Source: Limonium bicolor (taxonomy: Eukaryota > Streptophyta > Magnoliopsida > Caryophyllales > Plumbaginaceae). Taken from it: a stretch of 64,000 nucleotides of DNA. Positions 20,453-30,666 of this stretch are shown one piece after another (the first letter of the stretch is position 1; the number at the start of each line of letters is the position of its first letter). A model generated the notes under the pieces. The model was not told the origin of the DNA. It worked only from the letters and a program-made list of their open reading frames with translations, and did no database searches. Location of the stretch: assembly GCA_023374045.1 (NCBI GenBank), contig CM041777.1, positions 458,918,251 through 458,982,250 on the forward strand, read 5' to 3'. The translations under genes were made by a program, and so were the position numbers.

Positions 20453-20895
20453 TTAGGCTCGTCATAAGACCTAGTTGCATTCCTTAGGCTCGTCATAAGA
20501 CCTAGTTGCATTCCTTAGGCTCGTCATAAGACCTAGTTGCATTCCTTAGGCTCGTCATAAGACCTAGTTGCATTCCTTAAGCTCGTCTTAAGACCTAGAT
20601 CCCACCTTTAGGCTCGTCATAAGACCTAGAACCATCCTTTAGGCTCGTCATAAGACCTAGTTGCATTCCCTTAGGCTCGTCATAAGACCTAGAACCATCC
20701 TTTAGGCTCGTCATAAGACCTAGAACCTCCCTTTAGGCTCGTCATAAGACCTAGTTGCATTCCCTTAGGCTCGTAGTAAGACCTAGCATTACCTTTTAGC
20801 TTACCCACTCTCATTAAACACATTGCATTCATCTCATTCATATGGGCTCGTCATAAGACCTAGTTGCATTATCCAGGCGCGTCACAAGACCTGGC
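20453..20895 (+). repeat. Tandem array of about 31-bp units (R4)
   Basis: About a dozen units of the form TTAGGCTCGTCATAAGACC with a variable tail (TAGTTGCATTCC, TAGAACCATCC). R9 has roughly twenty units of the same repeat at 53736-54360 in reverse orientation. The units vary in both elements, so homogenisation is incomplete. Confidence 0.85.
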
Positions 20896-21106
20896 GACAG
20901 AAAGTTGGCGAGGTGATGGCAATAAATCCTCCTTTTGCGATGTCAACTTATTTTTGGGATCAACGAATGGTGGGCAAAGGCAATAAGTCCCCAGGGTTTT
21001 TACCAGGAGTTATCCCTGCACACCGGCTTGGGGGGCGATGGCAATAAGTCCACATTGGGTCCAGCCAGGAGCATCGGCACGGGTTTCGGTCCCCTAGAAG
21101 CATCCG

Positions 21107-21172
21107 AGCATCATCAGCATCATCAGCATCATCAACACCATCGGCATTATCATCAGCATCAGCATCATTTGC
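21107..21172 (+). repeat. CAT/CAG trinucleotide tract (R4)
   Basis: An imperfect CATCATCAG-type microsatellite. It follows three copies of a GGCAATAAGTCC-like word (near 20930, 20980 and 21040). R9 has the reverse complement, GAT/GCTGAT, at 53399-53505. Confidence 0.75.
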
Positions 21173-21218
21173 GTCATTAGCATTTCAGCATTCTTGCATT
21201 TGCATCCAGTTTTCACAT

Positions 21219-21565
21219 TCTAGGTAGTCAACGCCTTAGAATAGCTTGACATCATTTTCATCACTTTAGGTGGTCAGCGCCTTAAAATAGCTCGACAACA
21301 TATCATCATTTCAGGTAGTCAACGCCTTAGAATAGCTTGACATCATTTTCATCACTTTAGGTAGTCAGCGCCTTAGAATAGCTCGACAGCATATCATCAT
21401 TTTAGGTAGTCAACGCCTTAGAATAGCTTGACATCGTATCATCCTTATAGGTAGTCGGCACCTTAGAATAGTCTGACATTACCTCATTATTACCTTCAGG
21501 TAGTCAGCGCCTTAGAAAAGCTCGACAATGCTTTGTAGCTTAGGTAGTCAGCGCCTCCGAATTGC
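21219..21565 (+). repeat. Tandem array of about 46-bp units (R4)
   Basis: About eight units of AGGTAGTCAACGCCTTAGAA followed by TAGCTTGACATCATT. R9 has about ten at 52937-53365. The array ends about 110 bp before the polypurine tract. Confidence 0.8.
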
Positions 21566-21678
21566 TGGGCATCGTTAACCCGGTTTCACACAACGTGGAG
21601 GATTCTGTGGAGTCCAAAATTTTGGGGCACCACTCAAGCATCAACCAGACTTTTCACATTTGTTACAAAGTCCAGTTG

Positions 21679-21691
21679 ACGGGGGGCAATC
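21679..21691 (+). other. Polypurine tract of R4
   Basis: ACGGGGGGCAATC directly before the first base of the 3' LTR. R9 has the same tract at 52814-52826 on the minus strand. Confidence 0.85.
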
Positions 21692-23473
21692 TGTTATACC
21701 CAAAATTTTGACCCCCTGGTTAAGGTCTACGAGGTTGTGAGAGCCATCTCCATCAAACAGTAAGAGACTCCGGCCCGATCGGCGTGTTCCAGGGCCTGAG
21801 GAGCAGTTTCGTCATTGTCAGGGGCGTTTTCGTAATTTTTAAGGCTTCTGAGTTCTCCTATAGGCTTTCTCTCTCCTCCAAAGGGTGCCCAAATCAGCTC
21901 GAAATGCTTTGATATTTTAACCCATGATAGAGGATGACATTTTAAGCATAATGGCGTTGGAATTTTGATTTTTCGAATTTCCAATAATTTTCTAGCAATT
22001 TCTGATTGAATCTGACGAGAAATTCAATTTAAAAATGCTCCAGCATTTAAAAAATTCGTTTCCACCTCAGAAAATTCATAATATCCATTCTTGACATGTG
22101 GTTAAAATTTCATAGCAAAATTCCTTTGGGAAGTTACTTAGTTAAAATATCGCAAAATCTTACTTTTACTAGATTCTCTTTATCTTTAAGAAAGTCTATA
22201 TAAGGGGATAGGTTTTTGGATAAAAGGAGAACCTCACATACTGAAGAACCCTAGAGAGTCAGAAAACACGGCCTCCTCTCTCTCTCACGTTTTTCCAACA
22301 CCCGGCCACCCAAATCATACTGAAAATCCCCCGAAATCACCATCTAAACACGTTTTCCAATCCCCAAAGCACCAATAATCATCAAAACCTCACAAAAACA
22401 CCTCTAAAACGTGAAGAACGGCAAGAACAACCAACAACCAGAAGCTTGGGTCGAAATCCTCTCGGGTCTGCCATCAACGGAGCACTCGACGAATCCCGGT
22501 GTGAAGAAACGTTGTGAATCCGAAGGTAAAACAGGTAGAAACTCCACTTCCCTGATTCACCACGGTATTATCTGTCTTGCCTCAAAATTTGGGCTCAAAC
22601 TAACCTTCGTAAGCTTCTGTATTGCTGTTTATTCAAGCTTCTGTCCAATAACTTGTTTACCAAGTTTCGTGCATAATTCGAATTCAAATTGAGAACTTTC
22701 GACCACTAACGTATTGTACATCTTTCAGGCTACGCACCCATAAAATTTGAGCCGAAAACACCTTCGGGAACAGCCTCAAAGCCGCCGTCCGAGGGCTGTG
22801 TCCGCACCCACGGACGTCGTGTCCGGGGTCCCGGACTCCCTGTCCGTAAGCTCGACGCCCACGGACGGCGGCGGGATTTTAAAAATTCAAAATTTAGGTT
22901 TTTCTAATAATGTCCGGGCCCACGGACATCATGTCCGTGGCCCCGGACTTTGCAAATTTCTGTTTTCCTTTAATTTCGACTTTTCTGTATATTTAGGTTA
23001 ACTGGGGTCCGTGGTCTCGGACGTTTGGTCCGTGGCTACGGACGTAAGCAAAATTTGACCTAATTCTGCCTCCGAAACCCTAGTTTAGGTAGCTCTTAAT
23101 TTCACTTTAATTCTCTGTCAAAAAATGCTAAAAACAAAAAAAAACAGAAGCTCGCGCACTTAGGTTAAAACGACTCGTAATAAGCCGTAAATAAACTAAG
23201 TAGAGGAAAAACGACCTAGGAAGGGTAATGAAAGTAATTGAACCCTAATTAAGTCGAATATCAAGCCCCCGAACCCGAACTCTCCTTTCCTAATTTGATC
23301 TAGGTTAAAATTAGGTGGCGACTCATAATAGGTTCCAGTGAGCTAGCTTAGGTTTTAATAATTATTGTTATATGACATAGTTATTAATCTTAGGCTATAA
23401 GTGGACCTAAAACCCAATCAGATCCCAATCAACTTTATTCAACATAGGATAGGGTTTAAAATCGAGGCTCACA
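21692..23473 (+). repeat. 3' LTR of R4 (1782 bp)
   Basis: Matches 13762-15536 apart from scattered small changes. TATA box at 22197-22204. The right target duplication gtaag follows at 23474-23478. Confidence 0.92.
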
Positions 23474-24612
23474 GTAAGACAAGCATAAGATTGAATATAA
23501 GAACACTTATATTGCTATGGGAGCATTGCTGTGTGTAATTGCAGTTTGAAAGCTTTTATATGTGGGAAATTCAGTGTTTAAGTTTAAGTCATTTAAGGGC
23601 CTAAAAGCCATGTCATTTAAGAGCCTTAGTGCTATGCAATTTAAGATTATTGCACTATATTGAGCTTGTTATGAATGGCTTGATTTGGGTGAGAAAAATC
23701 ATGAGCAAAGGATATGATGTGTGTGTGTTGATTAGAGGAGAAAGACTATGCATATGGGCATGATAATAAACTAGAGAAGCTATGGCAAAATTTGAGTAGA
23801 AACCAAGTGTTTTAAGTGTTAGGTGAATTATTATGACCTAGGTTGTACTAGGAATCATTCAAGGAAATTTGAGTGGAATTGAGTCAACTAAAGGTGTTTT
23901 GGGAGTTAGAATGACCTAGTGTTGATTAGGAGGAGTTTGAGGTTGAATGGGAGGATTAAACACACCAAAATCATGGTATGAGGAATGTTAAGACTTGTGC
24001 AAAAATATGTGGGAAATGATGTATAATGCCTTGTGATGATTTAGGTATGACCTAGTTGTATAACCTTGATGGTAATGAGTGGATTTGGGTGATAAAGATG
24101 AAAGTTGTCCAAGAAGAATTTAGCATGGTCAAGATGAATGAGAAGAGGTGTAAGGTGTTAAGAAGATGGCTAAAAATGCTTAGGTGTGTGCACGCTTGAA
24201 AAGGATGAGTAAGAAGTGTAAAGGGAGGGAAATTGTGTGAGGAGGTGCAATGAGGCTAAGTCAGTATAACTAGGTTGGTAAACAATGGGATATGGAGTTA
24301 TAATTGAAGAGATGAGGTTAACACACTCTAGGAAGAGTTGTGAAAAGAATTGGTAAGTAGTACCACTTGAGATGAGGTTAAAAATGTGTTATAAGGAAAA
24401 TAAATGCAAGAATGTTCAAGGTTCTAAGTGTAAACAAATTACAATATTTGGGTGGATGTGTAATGGAGTTATAAGCAATGAAGAGAGGGTTTAAGGTGTT
24501 TAAATGGTGTTAGAACATGTTGAGATACATGTGGAGAGAATAGAAGAAGATTGGACAAAAGAACAAGTGGAGAATGAAGTTTAAAACTGTAAAATTTAAC
24601 AGTTTAAAGTGT

Positions 24613-24793
24613 GGTCCGGGACTTGGTCCTTGGATAAAGTCCCGGACCAGCACTAAAAACAGGTCGAGCATACACCCCAGTACTGGTCCGGGACCTAGGG
24701 TAAGTACCAAGTCCCGGACCATAGTTAAAAATCAGCCGAAAGTCACAACATACATTGGTCCGGGACTACAGATCCAGACCATGTCCCGGACCA
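24613..24793 (+). repeat. Three large gapped palindromes in LTR L3
   Basis: GGTCCGGGACTT at 24613-24624 pairs perfectly with AAGTCCCGGACC at 24637-24648. Two further palindromes of the same kind lie at 24685-24720 and 24757-24793. This is the L3 version of the array found in the other LTRs. Confidence 0.75.
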
Positions 24794-25725
24794 GGCAAAT
24801 TTACAAAGGAAGTGTGCTTTTTAGATGGTAAATGAAGGGGGCTTGTTGGGTAATGCTATTATATGGTTGTTAAGAGTTGTTTGGTGGAATTTTATGGTCA
24901 TTAGAGGTGTGAACAAGTATGAGGTACAATGAGAAGTGATTAACTTATATGATTATGTTTAAACTACAATGACTTAGAGGTTGTTAGTCGGAAATCCTTA
25001 GTGATTAAATAAGCTAGGTTAATTACAAGGAATTAACCACCCGATTCGATGAATGTTTTAAGGTTTGAGTGAGTGGAACTCCGGAGGAGAATAGACAACC
25101 GACGACAACGGTGAACGGTATAGTTTTCTTGTAGCCTGCTTGCTAATGGGGTGTCCCTCGCCTTGTGTGCTAATTGTTTATGTGTTCTGACTAAACAAGA
25201 TAAAGCATGCAACCAGTTATTGTATTTGTTGTGTGTTTATGATTAAAACTAACACACTTGACTTGAGATTATTTACTAACAATGCTTAGTAACATTGGAT
25301 TGAGATAATAATTCACTCCCTAATTGTCGGTTGGTTAATTCCCGAAAAAGGTTTAACTAACACTACGTCTTTGAGACTTTCTACTAACTGAAACTTGGGG
25401 GGAGTGAGGAATTCGGGAATGACTCCGGTCATGCATGTTAAGGAAAAGGGGGTTGGTATCTGTATCAGATCCGACTTCCATTGAGACTCGTCTTTGACTT
25501 GTCGCCTAGAGTCGACATATAGACTCGACCACCTTGGATTACAGTTCGAGGTGGGAGGCCAGATTAAGATGGTGCGGTGGGATCACTTAAATCCCAAATT
25601 TAAGATAAGTTATTTTTTTAACCAATGGAGTTAATAGCTCATTGGCTAGGGTTAATTTTGACCCGACAAAGATAAACATTGAGTTAAGATACAACCAATT
25701 CTAATTAAAGAAAGGTTGGTATAAT

Positions 25726-25855
25726 GAGACTGAGATAAGACTTAAGACTGAGATAAGACTTGAGACTGAGATAAGACTTGAGACTGAGATAAGACTTGAG
25801 AATGAGATAAGACTTGAGACAGAGATAAGACTTGAGATGAGATAAGACTTGGATT
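25726..25855 (+). repeat. GACTGAGATAAGACTTGA tandem array in L3
   Basis: About six units of 17-19 bp. Related but scrambled words (CTTATCTTAATCTTA) occur in the E7 LTR near 34000-34200 in reverse orientation. Confidence 0.7.
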
Positions 25856-26053
25856 GAGAATAAGGAAATCATAATTTAAGGAGTTAAAAATTAACTCACT
25901 TACTTAAGGAACGCTTTTAAGTCGTTCGTTGTTTGTGAACTATAATTGTTCTTATGTGCTGTGGTGTTTATTGCACTTCTTATTTATGTTGTGTTATTAA
26001 TCAACATCATTCTATCAACAAGTAGTCGTCGTAACCCCGTTAGCTTGGGGGCT

Positions 26054-26078
26054 TGTTATACCCATAATTTCAACCCCC
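26054..26078 (+). repeat. R5: 25-bp stub of a Tat-like LTR
   Basis: TGTTATACCCATAATTTC followed by AACCCCC closely matches the first 25 bases of the R4 LTR. It sits between the L3 sequence (up to TTAGCTTGGGGGC) and the start of E6. The simplest reading is that a Tat-like element inserted in L3 and was then cut by E6 25 bp into its LTR. The rest of it would lie beyond E6 and E7, outside the window. Confidence 0.55.
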
Positions 26079-28569
26079 TGAAATACCCCAAACCTTGAGA
26101 TGTTGCTAAAACATTAAACTATGGTATATTAAGGCTATAAAGTGCCTGAGAAACATTAGTGAACCATTTAAACCATAGTAAAAAAAACACAATAAAGCAC
26201 TAAGACACAGTTTGAGTAAAAACATGCTCTAAGCTTGGAGTGAACTTGGTTAGGACCCAAAGATCCTACCAAGACCTTATAACATTCAATTATGATTTAA
26301 TAAGGCTAATTAAGTCCTTAGTAAACTTTGGTAGACAATTAAACCAAACAAACACAAATAAATACCTTAAAGCCAATATGGGCGAAAATGTGCTCTAAGC
26401 TTTGGATAAGTTTGGTTAAGACCTACTAAGCGTACCAAGACCTTATTTATATGTTAATGAACATTTCAAATCAATTACTAAAGGAAACCAAGCTTGAAAA
26501 CAAGTTAAAACACAAAATGTGCTTTAAGGAGTCTTAATGCAAATTTTTGAAAAATTGTCTTGTAAATGAGTTTTGAGTGGCTAAATGTCCATCATTACTC
26601 TTTAATCAACATGTGTACTACTTAGTATCACATTAGGAAGTCTAAATCAATGGGAAATCAAAAATTTCACAAATATGTGCCTTAGTTTGTGAATAGTAAC
26701 CAAATAGTGTTAGTTTATAACATAAGTCAACATAAGTGATTTATTGGTCAACCAAGCTATAAATCAGCCTAAATATAACAGGGGGGCCGATTTTAAGTGT
26801 GACTCATCACACTTGATTAGCTAGATAATGAAGGAAAAGTAATAAAGCAAGTTCACTATTCACTTTTGCATAAATATCTTAACTAGCTAGCTTTTCTTTC
26901 ATTCTCTTCTTTCATTCTCATTTCCCACCGTCTTCTTCATTCCCTCTCTTCTCTATTCTTGGTTTGCTACAGCTACAACATCAACTCCATCTTTTATTGT
27001 CCATAGCTCCTAGCTCCATGCTCTAAAAATAATTCCAAGACCACCATTCTCTTAGTTTAGTCAAGCTCTACAATCTTGTCTTTTCAAAACTCCAAAACCT
27101 CCATTTCAGTGCCAAGGGGAATCACCATGGAAGGAGCTTGAGCTCATCTTTTCACACCTCATTGTTCTCCTTTGCTTCAAGGTGAGGAAACTCAAAGAAA
27201 AACCTTACTTCCTCTTGTTTTCATATGTGACCGAAATCACCCACTTCATGGTGTTTTCTTTTGCTCATTCATAGCTCATTCCAATCTTTCAAGGGCTTGG
27301 TGGAGTCCTCTCTTGATACTTATTCAAGCTCTCTTATATTTCCAAGGTAAACCAATCACCTTAATGCCTTAAGACAATACCTATAACCTAGGGTTTATTA
27401 ATGTATTTGGGCATGAAGTTTGAATGCTCATTATCTTGCTTGTATATTGATTAGAAAGTTGACAAGTGATCAAAAACACCTTGCCGATTTTTAATCAAGA
27501 AGGGCAAGGAAAAACAAGTGAGGAAGTTTTGAAGAAAGAGAGGTAAATGAGCTACCTTAATGAAGTTTTATGTGTCCTAGGAAATTGAGCTTTAAAATGC
27601 TTATTAAAAACTACCTAAAGAGCCAATGGGAAATGAGATAGCAAACTATCCCAAGGAGTTTATTAAGGGCATATGAGATGTTGTGTGTATTTGTAGGTCA
27701 AAGGCAAATATAATGTGGGAAATTCAATGTTTAAGGTTTATGCAATTTAAGGGCATAAGAGCCATGTTATTTAAGGGCCTAAGTGCCAAGCAATTTAAGT
27801 TTATGCACTATATTGTGATGTAGTGTAGTTTAAGGGTTTAGGTGTGTGTAAAGAACATTCTTTGTGAAGATGAATGTCTTGGATGGTTAAAGGATGAAAA
27901 ACAATATGTTGTGTGTATTAAATGATTAATGGCTCTTGGTTGTCAAAAGGTGAAAACCTAAGTGTTTGGGTGTGAAAATAAACAAGAGAAGCTATGGCAA
28001 AACTTAGTTAATAAACCAAGGAGTTTATGTATAATAATGAGATTTTAAGACCTAGAAGGTACTAGGAATGGTTAAGCTTTAAGATGGTGAAAGAATGTGA
28101 ATTAAGGTGTTCTTAAGTGATAAGATGCCTTGGGCATAGTCTTGGAGGATTTAGAAGTCAAATGGGTGTTTTAAACACACCAAGGTTATGTTATAGGAAG
28201 TGTTAAGTCTTGTGTAAGTTTTGGTGATCAAAGGAAAATAATGTCTTGTAAAGACTAAGTGTGAACTAGTGGAAAATAGAAGGAGTTTTGGTTAGTAAGA
28301 AAAGGTGCTTGGGAGATGATGTTATAGTGGTGAGAAAGCATTTTGGGATGGGGGTTATTATAGGTATAAAACACCACAAAGAAACTTAGTGAAAAACATT
28401 ACAAGTGTTAACCTTTTTATAAGAATTTGTGTAATGCTTGAGGAGGATTTTAATGGGTGATTTAAGGAGTTTAATGGAGGTCTAAGTGTGTTGAAGGTGC
28501 TAATGAGGTTAGAACATACTAGGATACATGAGGTGAAGTTTGGAGTCAAATGGGAATGTACAAAACAAA

Positions 28570-28910
28570 GGTCTGGAGCCGACCGACCTTAGAGACCGGA
28601 CTTGTAAGGTCGGTCGAGCCCAGTTTACCCTGCTAGAGACGGTCTCTGGAATGGACCGACCTTGGGGACCGGACTTGCAAGGTCGGTCGGGCTTGTATTT
28701 TTGGTACGGATTAAGTCTCTGGAATAGACCGACCTTGGGACCGGACTTGTAAGGTCGGTCATGTCTAAACTTTTGTACGGGAATTGTTTATGGAATGGAC
28801 CGACCTTGTGGACCGAACTTGCAAGGTCGGTCGGAGTAGAACTTTCTGACGGTAATATGTACTGAAATGGAATGACCTTGTGTAAGGTCGGTCGGTAAGG
28901 TCGGTCAGAC
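28570..28910 (+). repeat. Palindrome array in the E6 LTR
   Basis: About five units with GACCGACC/GGTCGGTC arms. One pairs GACCGACCTTG (28654-28664) with CAAGGTCGGTC (28678-28688) perfectly. Units are spaced about 65-70 bp, as in E1. Confidence 0.8.
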
Positions 28911-30551
28911 CAAAACTTATGAAAAAAAAACAACAACATGAAGAAATGTGAGTTATGTAGTAAACCTTAGTGGGTATAACAAGGATAATCAAGTGTGAAT
29001 TAAGTAAGGAAACATGACATATAATCATGTAAAAACATTTATTTATTCAAAAGTTAAATAAGTTAATTAATCGACATTACTAATCATATTTAGGAACTAC
29101 GTTTGGCGGGACTCGAATGCAGCAAGGGCCAAGGTATGGTTTTCTTGCAACCTGTGTCCTACCGGATTACACCGGCTTGTATGCCAATGTGTTTTTCTGA
29201 ATGCTTGCCACCATTTAAGATAAAAATGTGTAATGAGTTTACAGTTGTTTAATTATGTGGCTTGCGTAGTTCCGATACCATTTAGCTTCAACTACTTGCT
29301 AAACTTAACTAACCGACTCTAGGATTACCTAATAGATCGGTATTCGGACTTAATGACCCAAACCATGGGAACGTTCTAACCATGGCTATGCATGCGTTAG
29401 TTATGTGTTGTTTGTGCGTGTTAGTATGTTCACTACCCTTGTGTGTGTCTAACTAGACTTAACCACCTGATTGTGAATTAATGTACTAAGTCCAATAATG
29501 AGACTTCTAACAAGTGCTAACCGGGGAGTGAGGAGTCCGGTAGTTCCGGCCACGCGTGTGAGTATGGGGGTCGTTGTCATATCAGGTTCGATCCTCTCCG
29601 TATGTTATGGTTGTTTTTCCATTTTGGTTCTCAACCTTCCCTTTAGCTTAACCAAGGCTATTACTGACTCACGTCGGGCCACAAGGGCATTTTATGTTTG
29701 TTCGGTGTGCTTGGATTACTATATCCGACACACCTTGGTGTTAAGTTATCCGTTCATTTAACGAGACGGTAACGAGTTATGTAACGAGCTTATCATGAGT
29801 TTGGCAACATTCTCTAGGCTCTACAAGTGAACTAACTATGTTTGGGTCGGCTCCTAAAGAGAACCGTTCCCGTTATGTTATGTGTTATTGTTGTACTGCG
29901 ATTCTTGTTGCGATGTGATGTTATATGTTCGTTAAGATGTGGAGTATGTGGATCATGGGTATGAATCCCAGTTTATGACAAGAGGCGTTTGAGGATAACC
30001 CGATTAGTGGGTAAATGTCGTCTATTAAGGAAATAACTCCATTAGAGGAGAAACACTCTAGGGGTTAAAGAACACAATGAGTGAGTTATCAAGTATAGAT
30101 GTGTTGGCTATTTTATTGAGCCCATTGTCGTGGAATGTAATGTGTTGTGTGTTTGTGGTTTACATGCATGGTTAAAATAAAATCAACAACATGCTTAGAC
30201 GACAATTAGTAGTGCGTGGCCCAATAGCATGCGGGCTGCGGGATTACCATACCAGCAAAGGTGCTGAGCCCCTTGGGGGCACCCTTTCTTTCCTTTTCTA
30301 TTTCAGGTACATGGAGCTGGAAGCCGTTCGAGAGTAGGACGGGGTAGTTGTTTGTACATGGGTAGCCATTTTAATTGTGTATGTATTGTAGGTGTAGTAA
30401 GACCGAAATTGTTATCGGCATTAGTTTGTAAATACTCGGTACAGTTGGAATGTATATGTATATTGGTTGTTGTTAATAGAAAGGGATAGTAATGTGTAGT
30501 TGCTCGGGGATCTAGTCCATCAGACTGATACAATGTATATGCATTAGCCTT

Positions 30552-30573
30552 GTTAGCCATGTGGGTGGTTAAC
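30552..30573 (+). other. 22-nt hairpin near the end of the E6 LTR
   Basis: Arms GTTAGCCAT and GTGGTTAAC pair over nine positions with two G-T wobbles; the loop is GTGG. It lies 93 bp before the LTR end. Confidence 0.65.
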
Positions 30574-30666
30574 GCCGTGTAACACCAATGAGTTAAGTAA
30601 TGTGATGAGTTAAGTTTTCCGCTGCAATTTGTTGTTAAGTGTGTTGTTGTTAGTTGGGGTGTTACA

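Larger units (their letters stand above)
13762..23473 (+). mobile_element. R4: Tat/Ogre-like LTR retrotransposon without polymerase, TSD GTAAG
   Basis: LTRs lie at 13762-15536 and 21692-23473 and are nearly identical. The 5-bp target duplication GTAAG is perfect at 13757-13761 and 23474-23478, so the element is complete and not rearranged. The internal region has a leader, a broken gag and a protease with a G-patch-like tail, but I find no reverse transcriptase, RNase H or integrase motif. It then has a basic open frame, three tandem arrays, a trinucleotide tract and a polypurine tract. It must depend on another element for replication. R9 is a related copy lacking even gag. Confidence 0.9.
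23479..26053 (+). repeat. L3: LTR fragment, second piece
   Basis: This continues 13647-13761 after the R4 insertion and matches the E7 LTR in reverse orientation over many stretches, for example the words GTCGTCGTA and TTAGCTTGGGGGC at the right end (compare 33820-33890). It holds three palindromes at 24613-24793 and a short tandem array at about 25726-25855. It stops at 26053, where the Tat-like stub R5 begins. The remainder of the LTR is not in the window. Confidence 0.7.
26079..30666 (+). repeat. E6 LTR (4588 bp, Tekay-type)
   Basis: Starts TGAAATACCCC and ends GGGGTGTTACA, followed by a primer-binding-like sequence, so it is a 5' LTR. It has a TATA-like CATAAATA near 26868-26876, a palindrome array at 28570-28910 and the U5 hairpin at 30552-30573. 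It is longer than the E1 and E8 LTRs. The longest open frames (such as 29498-29761 and 30303-30560) have no protein features. Confidence 0.85.

Noticed and set aside
20453..20895. Regular direct repeats with variable tails that look like a CRISPR array
   Set aside because: The repeats are imperfect, units are contiguous at about 31 bp with few tail types rather than unique spacers, and the setting is a plant retrotransposon. It is a tandem repeat array shared with R9.
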